From: Betaproteobacteria bacterium | Lineage (GTDB): Bacteria > Pseudomonadota > Gammaproteobacteria > Burkholderiales > Rhodocyclaceae | Assembly: GCA_009780885.1 (NCBI GenBank) | Contig: WQZF01000013.1 | Location: 1 to 42,826 of the forward strand | Direction of reading: 5' to 3' | Length of the DNA: 42,826 nucleotides | Shown: in pieces, positions 8,074 to 15,396 of the stretch | How the letters are laid out: every line of letters begins with the position of its first letter | Numbering within the stretch: the stretch's first letter is position 1 | Position numbers and translations under genes: made by a program | Notes under the pieces: generated by a model | Seen by the model: the letters and a program-made list of their open reading frames with translations, nothing else | Databases searched by the model: none | Told to the model about the DNA's origin: nothing

Positions 8074-9051
8074 TCATCTTGGCGGGAGGTATTTCATCGG
8101 GTCGAGAGGCTTGCCCTGTTTGCGGATTTCAAAATGGAGCTTGACCTGGTCGGTGTCTGTACTTCCCATTTCGGCAATTTTCTGTCCCCGGGTCACCGTC
8201 TGTTTTTCCTTGACCAGAAGGGTCTGGTTGTGCGCATAGACGGAGGAGTAGGAGTCGTTGTGCCTGATGATGATCAGATTGCCGTATCCGCGCAGGGCGC
8301 TGCCGCTATACATCACCTTGCCCGAACCTGCCGCAATGACCGGATCGCCTGCCTTGCCGGCGATATCGAGCCCCTTGTTCGTGGTTTCGTTGTAGGTGGC
8401 GATCAGCTTGCCGTTGGCCGGCCAGATCCAGCCGACTTCATCAGCGGAATCGCCGGCAGCCTTGCTGTCCGCCGCTTTCGGGTCGGATGCCGAAGCAGCC
8501 CCGGAAGCGGGCGCCGGAGTTGTCGCTGCTGCCGGGGGCGTCGCCGCCGTCGCCACCGTTGCGGGTTTCTGGATTCTCGCCAGCGCTTCGTCGGAATAAG
8601 GTTCCTTGCCCGCCTTTGGCTCGCGTTTGGCGCCTCCGGCAGAAGAAGACGAAGACGCGGGAGGAGAGGAAACCGGGCTGCCGTCGAGGGAGCGGGATTC
8701 GACGCTGGCGCCGGCCGTGACCGGCTGCGCGACCGCGACCGCACTGCCGGCGCCGGGAGACTTGATGCGCAACTGTTGCCCCACCTGTAGCGTATAGGGG
8801 GCGCTGAGGTTGTTCCAGGCGGCGACGTCCTGATAGTTGAGGCCACGGTCGAGCGCGATTCCGTAAAGGGTTTCTCCCTTCTTGACGGTGTAATACGCAT
8901 CCGCATCAGCCGAAGAGACCGCAACAACAGCGCCCGCCTTCTTCGGAACCTCGCGTTCGGCCACCGGAGCAGGCGATTTGCTCGCGCACGCGCTCAATAC
9001 CGAGATGAACCCTGCCAGGCAAAGCATCGAAAACAGACGACGATTCTTCAT
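8074..9051 (-). CDS. nlpD: LysM/M23 lipoprotein NlpD (murein hydrolase activator)
   Basis: The 325-residue envelope lipoprotein activates periplasmic amidases during cell division. The signal peptide ends in the lipobox LSAC with Cys22. A LysM domain follows (YYTVKKGETLYGIA...LQVGQQLRI), then a low-complexity Ala/Ser/Pro linker, then a LytM/M23 domain ending in LHFEIRKQGKPLDP. The metal ligands are degenerate (NKGLDIAG instead of HxxxD), as expected for the catalytically silent NlpD type. The start at 9051 has a GAGGAAAGG ribosome site and gives a clean signal peptide; an in-frame start at 9063 is possible. It overlaps neither neighbour: pcm ends 17 bp upstream and rpoS starts 8 bp downstream. 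Confidence 0.95.
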   Translation of the reverse strand: MKNRRLFSMLCLAGFISVLSACASKSPAPVAEREVPKKAGAVVAVSSADADAYYTVKKGETLYGIALDRGLNYQDVAAWNNLSAPYTLQVGQQLRIKSPGAGSAVAVAQPVTAGASVESRSLDGSPVSSPPASSSSSAGGAKREPKAGKEPYSDEALARIQKPATVATAATPPAAATTPAPASGAASASDPKAADSKAAGDSADEVGWIWPANGKLIATYNETTNKGLDIAGKAGDPVIAAGSGKVMYSGSALRGYGNLIIIRHNDSYSSVYAHNQTLLVKEKQTVTRGQKIAEMGSTDTDQVKLHFEIRKQGKPLDPMKYLPPR

Positions 9052-9067
9052 TCCTTTCCTCATTCCT

Positions 9068-9736
9068 TTACTCCACCCCCGAGAGCAGCGGCACAAAACG
9101 AACGGCGTCGAACAGGGTCTTTTCAAAACCTTCCGGTTTGCGCTCGATCCGACACAACACCTGGGCCCCGGAATCCGATACGGAACCCAATGGCAGCATC
9201 ATTCTGCCACCTTCTCGCAACTGCTGCAAAAGCGCCTCTGGCAACTCCGGGGTTGCTGCCGCCAGAACGATTGTATCGAAGGGCGCCGCTTCGGGCAGCC
9301 CGAGCTGCCCATCGCCGTGTTTCAAGCGTACCTTGAATTCACGGATTTTCCGCAAATTTTCCTTGGTGCGTTCGAGCAAGGCCCCGATTCGCTCGACCGC
9401 ATAGACTTCCTCGCTGAGACGGGCCAGCACCGCCGCCTGATACCCGCAGCCCGCGCCGATCTCCAGCGCCTTTCCCAGGCTCCGGCGTCCTTCGAGCAAC
9501 AGCTCGATCATCCGCGCGACGATGTAGGGCTGCGAGATCGTCTGCCCATGCCCAAGCGGCAGCGCCGTATCCTCGTAGGCGCGATGCGCCAATCCCTCGT
9601 CGACGAAAACATGCCGGGGCACGGCGGCAAGCGCCGCCAGCACCTTCTCATCGCGCACCCCCTGCTCGCGCACGCGCTTGACCATGCGCTCGCGCGTGCG
9701 CTGCGAGGTCATGCCGATTCCGTTGAGGGCGTTCAT
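9068..9736 (-). CDS. pcm: Protein-L-isoaspartate O-methyltransferase
   Basis: Repairs isoaspartyl damage in proteins using SAM. The 222-residue sequence shows the SAM-binding motif EIGAGCGYQAAVLARL, and upstream the substrate-loop pattern LPLGHGQTISQPYIVARM typical of Pcm. Its ATG follows the surE TGA with no gap (TGAATG), so translation is probably coupled. Its position between surE and nlpD is the standard proteobacterial arrangement. Confidence 0.96.
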   Translation of the reverse strand: MNALNGIGMTSQRTRERMVKRVREQGVRDEKVLAALAAVPRHVFVDEGLAHRAYEDTALPLGHGQTISQPYIVARMIELLLEGRRSLGKALEIGAGCGYQAAVLARLSEEVYAVERIGALLERTKENLRKIREFKVRLKHGDGQLGLPEAAPFDTIVLAAATPELPEALLQQLREGGRMMLPLGSVSDSGAQVLCRIERKPEGFEKTLFDAVRFVPLLSGVE

Positions 9737-10489
9737 TCAGGAATCCTGCGCGGCCAGCCAGTCGCGCACGAATTGCAGGCGTTCGTTGTGGGTGAGGTCG
9801 ATCTGCAAGGGCGTGATCGAAACGATATTGTTCGCCACCGCGTAAAAATCGGTTCCTTCCCCGGCGTCGGCGGCTTCTCCGGCGGGGCCGATCCAATAGA
9901 CCGTTTCACCGCGCGGACTTTCCATGCTCACGACCGGCTCCGCCTTGTGCCGCCGTCCAAGCCGGGTCACTTCGGCGCCGCGCAATTCGCGCGAGGGAAC
10001 ATCCGGCACATTGACATTGAGCAGGATCGGCTCCCGCACCGGATACTGGATGAAGCGCCGCACCAGTTGCCGCGCCACCCTGGCGGCGGAGATGAAATTC
10101 TCCCCGTTTTTCCCTGCCAGCGAAATCGCAAAGGAAGGCACGCCGAGAAGATAGCCTTCCGTCGCTGCGGCGACCGTGCCCGAATAAAGCGTGTCGTCGC
10201 CCATGTTTGCGCCGTGGTTGATGCCGGAAATCACCATATCCGGCAGCGTATCGAGCATTCCTGTCACCGCGAGGTGGACGCAGTCGGTCGGAGTGCCGTT
10301 GACGTGGTAGAAGCCATTGCCGACCTGCCGGAGGATCAGCGGGCGATCCAGCGTCAGCGAATTGGAAGCGCCGCTGCGATCCCGTTCCGGCGCCACAACG
10401 GTAATCTCGGCGATGCTGGAAAGCGATTGCGCCAGGATTTCTATTCCGGGAGCGAAATATCCGTCGTCGTTACTGAGCAGGATGCGCAT
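9737..10489 (-). CDS. surE: 5'/3'-nucleotidase SurE
   Basis: Survival protein SurE is a metal-dependent phosphatase acting on nucleoside monophosphates. The 250-residue protein begins [16 protein letters not shown], where Asn7, Asp8 and Asp9 are the canonical metal ligands, and contains [12 protein letters not shown], the second conserved block. The frame stays open upstream, but the [10 protein letters not shown] start is diagnostic of the family. It is the first gene of the surE-pcm-nlpD-rpoS cluster, 29 bp from the upstream carbonic anhydrase gene. Confidence 0.96.
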   Translation of the reverse strand: MRILLSNDDGYFAPGIEILAQSLSSIAEITVVAPERDRSGASNSLTLDRPLILRQVGNGFYHVNGTPTDCVHLAVTGMLDTLPDMVISGINHGANMGDDTLYSGTVAAATEGYLLGVPSFAISLAGKNGENFISAARVARQLVRRFIQYPVREPILLNVNVPDVPSRELRGAEVTRLGRRHKAEPVVSMESPRGETVYWIGPAGEAADAGEGTDFYAVANNIVSITPLQIDLTHNERLQFVRDWLAAQDS

Positions 10490-10518
10490 GAGCCTGTATT
10501 CCGAAGAAGAAAGGGAAA

Positions 10519-11046
10519 TCAATCCACACGACGCAGCTTCTCCCGGCAGCGCCGCGCGTTTTCGACATAGTGCGCGGCGCTCCTGGAGAGCATGGCGATG
10601 TCGGCATCGTCCAGTTCGCGCACGATGCGGCCGGGAGATCCGAGGATCAACACCCGCCCGGGAAAGACCTTTCCTTCCGGGATCAGGGTATTGGCGCCGA
10701 CGATCGACTGCGCGCCGATGACCGCGCGGTTGAGCACGACAGCGCCGATGCCGACCAGCGCGCCGTCTCCGATCGTGCAGCCGTGCAGCATCGCCTTGTG
10801 TCCAACCGTCACGCCGGAACCCATGCAGAGCGGCACGCCCTCGTCGGTATGCAGGACCGATCCGTCCTGGATATTGCTCTCGGCTCCGATCGTGATCGGA
10901 TGGTTGTCGCCGCGCAGCACCGCGTTCCACCAGACCGAGGCGCGCGCGCCGAGGGTGACGCTGCCGATGATAACGGCATTGGGCGCGACCCAGGCATCGG
11001 ACTCCAGCCGTGGGATTTTCGTATCGATTTCATAGAGGGGCATCAT
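10519..11046 (-). CDS. Gamma carbonic anhydrase-like (YrdA family) protein
   Basis: The 175-residue left-handed beta-helix protein has hexapeptide repeats throughout ([34 protein letters not shown]). Metal-site histidines of the gamma class are visible in SVLHTDEG and [10 protein letters not shown]. Homologues bind zinc or iron; many YrdA-type proteins have weak or no measured carbonic anhydrase activity. Two consecutive ATG codons (11046 and 11043) could start it. It overlaps the 3' end of the Kef-type antiporter gene by 17 bp, so the two are likely co-transcribed. Confidence 0.93.
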   Translation of the reverse strand: MMPLYEIDTKIPRLESDAWVAPNAVIIGSVTLGARASVWWNAVLRGDNHPITIGAESNIQDGSVLHTDEGVPLCMGSGVTVGHKAMLHGCTIGDGALVGIGAVVLNRAVIGAQSIVGANTLIPEGKVFPGRVLILGSPGRIVRELDDADIAMLSRSAAHYVENARRCREKLRRVD

Positions 11047-12421
11047 GATTCCTTCGTGATGTTCGGGCTTCCCGGCGCAGCAGCAGCGCCAGGATCGGCG
11101 GTATGCATAGTGTAGTGAGGATCACCATGATAACGATGACCGAGAACATCGCCTCATTCATCACGCCGAGTTGAAGCCCAGTCATCGCAAAGATCAGGCC
11201 GACCTCGCCGCGCGGAACCATGCCCCAGCCGATGATCCACTGATTGACCCCGCGTCCGGCAGCGAACCCGGCGACCAGTTTCCCGGCCACCGCGATGACG
11301 CTGATCCCCAGCGCGGCGACGAGGATTTCCGGCTGGGCCAGCGCGGAAAGATCGGTCTGCATCCCGGTGAGCACAAAGAACACCGGGACAAGGAAATAGC
11401 CGAAATGTTCGATCATCTGTTCGTGCTGGCGATGCGTATGACGCTCCAGCGCGTCGCGCAATGCGACCCCGCGCTCCTCCTGCAACAGCGGCTTGACCTC
11501 CTGGACGATCTTCGGCAACTCGAAATCCTTCAGGAACAGCGGCTCGAACAGCAAACCGGCGGCAAAGGCGCCGACGATCGGCGCGAGTCCAACCAGATGC
11601 GCGAGCCAGGCAAGGAACAACCCGGTCGACAGAATCTGTGCGAACAGCATCGCATGCGCATTGTCGATCCGCGCGAGCCCGCGCGAAAGGCGAGGCATCA
11701 GCAGCCGGCCGATGAAAATCGAAGCGCCGAGAAAAAGCGTCGCCTTCAGGCTCATCGCGGCAACCAGCAGAAAGCTGATCTCGCCCTCGCGCACCAGGCT
11801 GGAAACGACGGCAAGAAGAATCAGCCCGAGCACATCGTCGATCACCGCCGCCGCCAGCACGATTTGCGCTTCCGCCGATTTGAGGCACCCCAGGTCGCGG
11901 AAAACGCGCCCGGTAATTCCCACCGAAGTCGCCGCCAGCGTCGCGCCCAGAAAGATCCAGGTATGTCCGTTTTTCCCCGGAAGCAAGGCCGGGCCGAGGA
12001 AACACGCGAGCGCAAACGGAACCGCAACGCCCACCGTGGCCACCAGGGTCGCCTTGCCGCCGATCCGCATCAAATCGGAAAGGCGCGTCTCCAGCCCGAT
12101 CTGCAAGAGCAGGATGATCGCCCCCAGCTCAGCAACGAAGGCGATGATCGTATCGGTCTTGATCGCCTCGAAACCCTGGATGCCGAAAAGCCCCAGATTT
12201 CCGAGCGCCACGCCGAGCATCAACTCGCCGAGCACGGCAGGCATCCCCAGCTTTTCCGCCAGCGGCGCGAAAAGCCGCGCAAGGATCAGGATCGCCGCCA
12301 GCCACAGAAGCTGGTCGCCCGCCACCCCGCCACCCGCAGCAAAGGCCGAAAGCGGAAAGAGCAGGGCCGCGCAGGAAATCAGCGCAACACGCCAGAGACC
12401 GCGAGGAAAGGAAGAATACAT
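11030..12421 (-). CDS. Kef-type K+/H+ (CPA2) cation:proton antiporter
   Basis: The 463-residue inner-membrane protein has a cleavable-looking signal ([15 protein letters not shown]) followed by 12-13 hydrophobic segments. It contains [18 protein letters not shown] and the core [17 protein letters not shown], whose Asp pair matches the ion-binding motif of CPA2 antiporters. No C-terminal RCK/TrkA-N domain is present, so this is the short form without the nucleotide-sensing module of KefB/KefC. The ATG at 12421 was chosen because it creates the signal peptide; the frame extends upstream to 12520. Co-transcription with the carbonic anhydrase would link pH and ion homeostasis (inference). Confidence 0.92.
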   Translation of the reverse strand: MYSSFPRGLWRVALISCAALLFPLSAFAAGGGVAGDQLLWLAAILILARLFAPLAEKLGMPAVLGELMLGVALGNLGLFGIQGFEAIKTDTIIAFVAELGAIILLLQIGLETRLSDLMRIGGKATLVATVGVAVPFALACFLGPALLPGKNGHTWIFLGATLAATSVGITGRVFRDLGCLKSAEAQIVLAAAVIDDVLGLILLAVVSSLVREGEISFLLVAAMSLKATLFLGASIFIGRLLMPRLSRGLARIDNAHAMLFAQILSTGLFLAWLAHLVGLAPIVGAFAAGLLFEPLFLKDFELPKIVQEVKPLLQEERGVALRDALERHTHRQHEQMIEHFGYFLVPVFFVLTGMQTDLSALAQPEILVAALGISVIAVAGKLVAGFAAGRGVNQWIIGWGMVPRGEVGLIFAMTGLQLGVMNEAMFSVIVIMVILTTLCIPPILALLLRREARTSRRNHDAPL

Positions 12422-12437
12422 GCAAGGCGCCAGTAGA

Positions 12438-12881
12438 TCACCGGCGCTCGGCTCCGCCAGCGCCCATCGCGCGCATCGCATCGGCATGCGAGGATTTCGG
12501 CGCCGCAAGACGGGCGGCATCGTAGCGGTGCAGGGTATCGTTCAGCGGCTCCGTCGCGCTCGAATGCGTATTCAACGCCTCAAGCAACTCCACCGGCGCC
12601 GCCCGGACCTTTCCGGCATCGAAAAGATAGCGGGCATTGCGCATGCAGGCATGGACAATCGCATCCGGCGTCTCGCCGGTATTTTGGGACACCTTCGCAA
12701 GCCATGCGTCGATGGTTTTCACCCGCGCCGCGTCCGTCGCCCCTTCCTTGGAAACCCGCAATATCCGCTGCGCAGGACTTTCCTTCGCTTCCTCCTGGGC
12801 AAAAACCAGCGAAACCTGCGGCGCAATCAAAAAGCCCGCCAATGCGAAGGACATGAACGCCATCCAGACAAAACGCTTCAT
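12438..12881 (-). CDS. Small secreted protein of unknown function
   Basis: The 147-residue protein has a clear Sec signal peptide (MKRFVWMAFMSFALAGFLIA...VFAQ, cleavage near residue 30). A helical mature domain follows with ARYLFDAGKVRAAPVELLEALN. No family recognised. Its stop is 17 bp upstream of the antiporter start, so it probably leads that operon. The start at 12881 is chosen for the signal peptide. Confidence 0.65.
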   Translation of the reverse strand: MKRFVWMAFMSFALAGFLIAPQVSLVFAQEEAKESPAQRILRVSKEGATDAARVKTIDAWLAKVSQNTGETPDAIVHACMRNARYLFDAGKVRAAPVELLEALNTHSSATEPLNDTLHRYDAARLAAPKSSHADAMRAMGAGGAERR

Positions 12882-12972
12882 TTCAGGCTCCGGGGAAAGT
12901 GGAAAGAGGGGCAATTATAGCGCTGCCCTTTCTTCCGGTTGAATGTGGAAACAGGGAGCTTTATTGTCATAC

Positions 12973-13048
12973 TTTTCTAAATTACTGTAATAATTATTTT
13001 ATAATAACCACTATAGTAGCCAAACATTATTTAAGTAAATTTAGAAAA
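12973..13048 (+). repeat. 76-bp palindromic MITE-like element, copy B
   Basis: Same length and termini as copy A (TTTTCTAAATTACTGTAAT at the left, TAAATTTAGAAAA at the right), in the same orientation. The centre differs most (CACTATAGTA). It is followed directly by a roughly 97-bp hairpin module that also follows copy C. Confidence 0.9.
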
Positions 13049-13145
13049 TTCATGGCTTGGGGTGATCTTGCGAACCTCAATATTCGACTTGATCTACTTG
13101 CTCCCAACCTTGGGGTCCGCTGCGCTCACCGCCAACATATGCGGA
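13049..13145 (+). repeat. Hairpin module shared with 14239-14335 (copy 1)
   Basis: About 97 bp, beginning CATGGCTTGGGGTGA and ending TATGCGGA. It is about 88% identical by eye to the segment after MITE copy C. It folds on itself through GAGCTTGCGAACC-type and GGGTCCGCTGCGCTCACC arms. The MITE plus this module forms a repeated unit of about 173 bp that brackets the toxin-antitoxin genes at 13206-14162. Confidence 0.8.
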
Positions 13146-13205
13146 GCTTCACGCACTGAAATCAATTTGACTTGAGTATTATATTTATTCGATGTACAAT
13201 AAATT

Positions 13206-13517
13206 ATGTTGACTGTCATCGAAACTCCCGAATTCATCGCGGCAACGGCTCAATTCTGGAGCGATGCCGAGCGCGAAGAATTCATCGACTGGATTGCCGA
13301 AAATCCTGATGTGGGCGATGTCATTCCCGGCGCAAAGGGTTTGCGTAAGCTACGCTGGTTTGCGCTTGGCAAAGGCAAGCGCAGCGGCGCGCGGGTGATT
13401 TACATCGTGCGCACGGCGCGGGGCGATCTGGTGTTGGTGACGGCATACACCAAGGGACGGATTGAAAACATCCCGGCCAATCTCTTGCGTTCATTGATGG
13501 AGAAATACGATGTCTGA
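13206..13517 (+). CDS. RelE/HigB2-like mRNA interferase toxin
   Basis: The 103-residue protein begins MLTVIETPEFIAA and contains GDVIPGAKGLRKLRWFALGKGKRSGARVIYIV and LVLVTAYTKGRIENIP. This is the typical layout of RelE-superfamily toxins of the HigB2/YgjN kind, which cleave mRNA at the ribosome. Basic residues in RKLRW...KGKRSGAR match the RNA-contacting strand region. A TACAAT box at 13195 is very close to the ATG, so a leaderless transcript is possible. The following antitoxin gene overlaps it by 8 bp, giving a toxin-first order. Confidence 0.88.
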   Translation: MLTVIETPEFIAATAQFWSDAEREEFIDWIAENPDVGDVIPGAKGLRKLRWFALGKGKRSGARVIYIVRTARGDLVLVTAYTKGRIENIPANLLRSLMEKYDV

Positions 13518-13788
13518 AACAAAGCTGGATTCGGAAACGGCTGCGCTGCTGGCTTCGCTGGAACGCGGATTGCAGCAGGCCGCCCGTGGGGATTTCGCCC
13601 GTGTGCATACGCCAGAGGAAATCAAGGCCCGGAAGAAAGCAGGCCGCCCTGCAGGCAGCGTGCAGGCTACGCACAAGCAACCCACGACGCTGCGGCTGGA
13701 TGAGGATGTTCTGGCACGTTGGCGCGCATCCGGAAAGGGCTGGCAAACCCGCGCTGCTGAGGTGCTGGCAAAGTACGCGCCCCGGTAG
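13510..13788 (+). CDS. BrnA/DUF4415-like antitoxin
   Basis: The 92-residue protein has a charged helical N-terminal half. Its C-terminal ribbon-helix-helix-like segment reads TTLRLDEDVLARWRASGKGWQTR, the hallmark of DUF4415/BrnA antitoxins. It overlaps the RelE-like toxin by 8 bp and is almost certainly its partner and autorepressor. BrnA normally pairs with a BrnT toxin, so the pairing with a RelE/HigB2-type toxin is a mixed combination. Confidence 0.85.
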   Translation: MSETKLDSETAALLASLERGLQQAARGDFARVHTPEEIKARKKAGRPAGSVQATHKQPTTLRLDEDVLARWRASGKGWQTRAAEVLAKYAPR

Positions 13789-13865
13789 CTGGAGGTGGTT
13801 TCGGCGACAAAAGCACGCAGGACGCCGACATCAAGCGCGCGAAGAAACTGGCAAAGGAGATTTGA
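13788..13865 (+). pseudogene. Stub of a HigB/RelE-type toxin, C-terminal tail
   Basis: Between the DUF4415 stop and the next ATG a second frame encodes GGGFG then DKSTQDADIKRAKKLAKEI and TGA (13863-13865). This matches the C-terminus of the addiction-module killer family; the complete toxin at 14754 ends GGGNKSTQARDIQAARALAK. No N-terminal part survives. The downstream antidote gene is therefore an orphan whose own toxin has been replaced by the relE/brnA-like pair, presumably by recombination. Confidence 0.75.
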
Positions 13866-13868
13866 ACC

Positions 13869-14162
13869 ATGACCCTCAAAACCATTCCTTTCGACCTGGC
13901 GAAATACCTCGACGACGAGGAACTGATTCAGGAATATTTCTCGCAGGTTCTCGAAGACGGAGACAGCGAGGAAATTGTGCGCGCCCTCGGCACCATTGCC
14001 CGCGCACGCGGCATGACAACACTGTCCGCCCAAACAGGGCTGGGCCGGGAGAGCCTCTACAAAACGCTTTCCGAGGGGAGCAAGCCGCGTTTCGATACGA
14101 TCCTGAAAATCATCCGCGCCCTGGGTCTGAAATTCTCTGCACGGACAGTAATCTGCGAATGA
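13869..14162 (+). CDS. HigA-like addiction-module antidote (orphan)
   Basis: The 97-residue HTH protein is of the 'putative addiction module antidote' family: FDLAKYLDDEELIQEYFSQVLED, then the helix-turn-helix GMTTLSAQTGLGRESLYKTLSEGSKPRFDTILKIIRALG. A good ribosome site (AAAGGAGA) precedes the ATG. It lies 3 bp after a truncated toxin tail. It could still neutralise homologous toxins, such as the one at 14754, or act as a repressor (inference). Its TGA stop touches MITE copy C. Confidence 0.88.
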   Translation: MTLKTIPFDLAKYLDDEELIQEYFSQVLEDGDSEEIVRALGTIARARGMTTLSAQTGLGRESLYKTLSEGSKPRFDTILKIIRALGLKFSARTVICE

Positions 14163-14238
14163 TTTTCTAAATTACTGTAATAATTCTTAATTAAAAATCA
14201 CTACAGTAGCGGAATATTCTTTAAGTAAATTTAGAAAA
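14163..14238 (+). repeat. 76-bp palindromic MITE-like element, copy C
   Basis: Same orientation and ends as copies A and B. The centre is CACTACAGTAGCGGAATATT, which is shared with copy D. It begins at the base after the antidote stop codon, so the insertion leaves that gene intact. Confidence 0.9.
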
Positions 14239-14335
14239 TCCATAGCTTGGGGTGAGCTTGCGAACCCCAACATTCGACTTTATCTGCTTGCTCCCAACGT
14301 TGGGGTTCGCTGCGCTCACCGCCAACCTATGCGGA
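14239..14335 (+). repeat. Hairpin module shared with 13049-13145 (copy 2)
   Basis: Second copy of the roughly 97-bp module. The arms GGTGAGCTTGCGAACCCCAA (from 14251) and GTTGGGGTTCGCTGCGCTCA (from 14299) are nearly complementary and form a long stem with a loop of about 27 bases. Confidence 0.8.
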
Positions 14336-14337
14336 CT

Positions 14338-14374
14338 GGATCCTGCGACTCCGCTACGCTGCGCGCAGGATGAC
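14338..14374. repeat. GGATCCTGCGACTCCG palindromic repeat, copy 1
   Basis: A 37-bp sequence starting GGATCCTGCGACTCCGCT and ending CGCGCAGGATGAC, with ATCCTGCG/CGCAGGAT arms. The same 37 bp recurs at 18451-18487 with two or three differences. A partial inverted relative lies at about 14423-14470. Confidence 0.8.
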
Positions 14375-14726
14375 GGGTCAGGAGGTTCCGGCGCTTGCGC
14401 TCCGTCGTTCGGCACGCGCACCCGGTCATCCTGCGCGAAGTCGCAGGATCAGCGAAGTCGCGGGATCCAGAGGAAGATGTGCTCTCTGGCGCCAAGGTTT
14501 TTCGACATGATTTGCAGCGGCGTCCCGATTGGCGCTCCATTCATCCTGCATGCCTTGAACACCTGTCGAGCGCAATCCCCACCATTCATGGCGGGGTCAG
14601 CGAGACATGGCGCAGCAGGCGCCGAAGGCGCCCCGCATTGTGTCGAGGAATCCCCAAGCTTCAGGTTGGGGTGACTCAAAATCAACCCTTGCTTGCCGGG
14701 TGAACAAGTATCTTTCCTCTTGTTTT
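14375..14726. other. Intergenic stretch with several palindromes, no gene seen
   Basis: About 350 bp without a credible coding region on either strand. It contains an inverted relative of the GGATCC repeat (14423-14470) and several short palindromes (CCCCACCATTCATGGCGGGG near 14578, GGCGCCGAAGGCGCC near 14617, and CCCCAAGCTTCAGGTTGGGG near 14652). It looks like an accumulation zone for dispersed repeats between two toxin-antitoxin loci. Confidence 0.6.
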
Positions 14727-14746
14727 TTGTAACTTATAAATTACAA
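14727..14746 (+). promoter_or_regulatory. Candidate operator/promoter of the HigBA-like pair
   Basis: Arms TTGTAA (14727-14732) and TTACAA (14741-14746) flank an AT-rich centre, CTTATAAA, that doubles as a -10 box. The dyad lies 8 bp before the toxin ATG, where autoregulated toxin-antitoxin operons usually bind their own antitoxin. Confidence 0.5.
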
Positions 14747-14753
14747 TTAAGCC

Positions 14754-15050
14754 ATGTTCAAGATTCGCACCCACCCTGAATTTGAGCGATGGCTGCTCGG
14801 CTTGCGCGATCAGGTCGCCCGTGCTCGCCTGATGAAGAGACTGAAGAAGGTAGAGCTTGGCCTGCTTGGAGATGTGGATTCCGTCGGAGAGGGCGTGTTC
14901 GAGATGCGAGAAAACTTTGGCCCCGGCTGGCGCATGTACTATGTTCAACGCGGCGAGGTGCTCATTCTGATGCTTGGTGGCGGCAACAAGTCCACGCAAG
15001 CCAGGGATATTCAAGCGGCCAGGGCGCTGGCCAAGGCACTGGAGGATTGA
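14754..15050 (+). CDS. HigB-like addiction-module toxin
   Basis: The 98-residue protein has the family layout FKIRTHPEFERWLLGLRD...ARARLMKRLKKVELGLLGDVDSVGEGVFEMRENFGPGWRMYYV and ends GGGNKSTQARDIQAARALAK. Members are RelE-superfamily mRNA interferases ('addiction module killer protein', phage-derived Gp49/HigB-like). It precedes its antidote by 2 bp, giving the toxin-first order of HigBA systems. A dyad over the promoter suggests autoregulation. Confidence 0.93.
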   Translation: MFKIRTHPEFERWLLGLRDQVARARLMKRLKKVELGLLGDVDSVGEGVFEMRENFGPGWRMYYVQRGEVLILMLGGGNKSTQARDIQAARALAKALED

Positions 15051-15052
15051 AA

Positions 15053-15361
15053 ATGGAGAAGAAAATCAAGGTCCCGGAACTTCCGGCGTTCGATGCGGCC
15101 AGGTATCTGGATAGCGAAGAAATGATTGCCGCGTATTTGGCCTCGATCATGGAAGACGATGACCCCGCCTTGCTTGCGGCAGCGCTTGGCGATGTCGCCC
15201 GCGCCCGTGGCATGACGCAACTTGCCCGTGATACGGGTCTCGCACGGGAAGCCCTTTACCGCTCGCTTTCGGCCAATGGCAACCCGAGCTTCAGCACTGT
15301 CAACAAGGTGATGCGCGCGTTGGGCCTGAAACTGGTTCCACAACCGATTTCCTCGCGCTGA
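15053..15361 (+). CDS. HigA-like antidote protein
   Basis: The 102-residue antitoxin partners the toxin just upstream. FDAARYLDSEEMIAAYLASIMEDDDP is followed by the helix-turn-helix RGMTQLARDTGLAREALYRSLSANGNPSFSTVNKVMRALG. It is clearly related to the orphan antidote at 13869 (same domain order, similar length), so the two may cross-talk. The ATG at 15053 is two bases past the toxin stop, consistent with coupled translation. The gene is convergent with mgtA. Confidence 0.92.
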   Translation: MEKKIKVPELPAFDAARYLDSEEMIAAYLASIMEDDDPALLAAALGDVARARGMTQLARDTGLAREALYRSLSANGNPSFSTVNKVMRALGLKLVPQPISSR

Positions 15362-15396
15362 AACAGGACTGCAAACAGACGCGGCAGCCAGAATGC

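Noticed and set aside
8978-10570. 530-codon plus-strand frame opposite pcm and surE
   Set aside because: Antisense of two certain genes; no recognisable domain.
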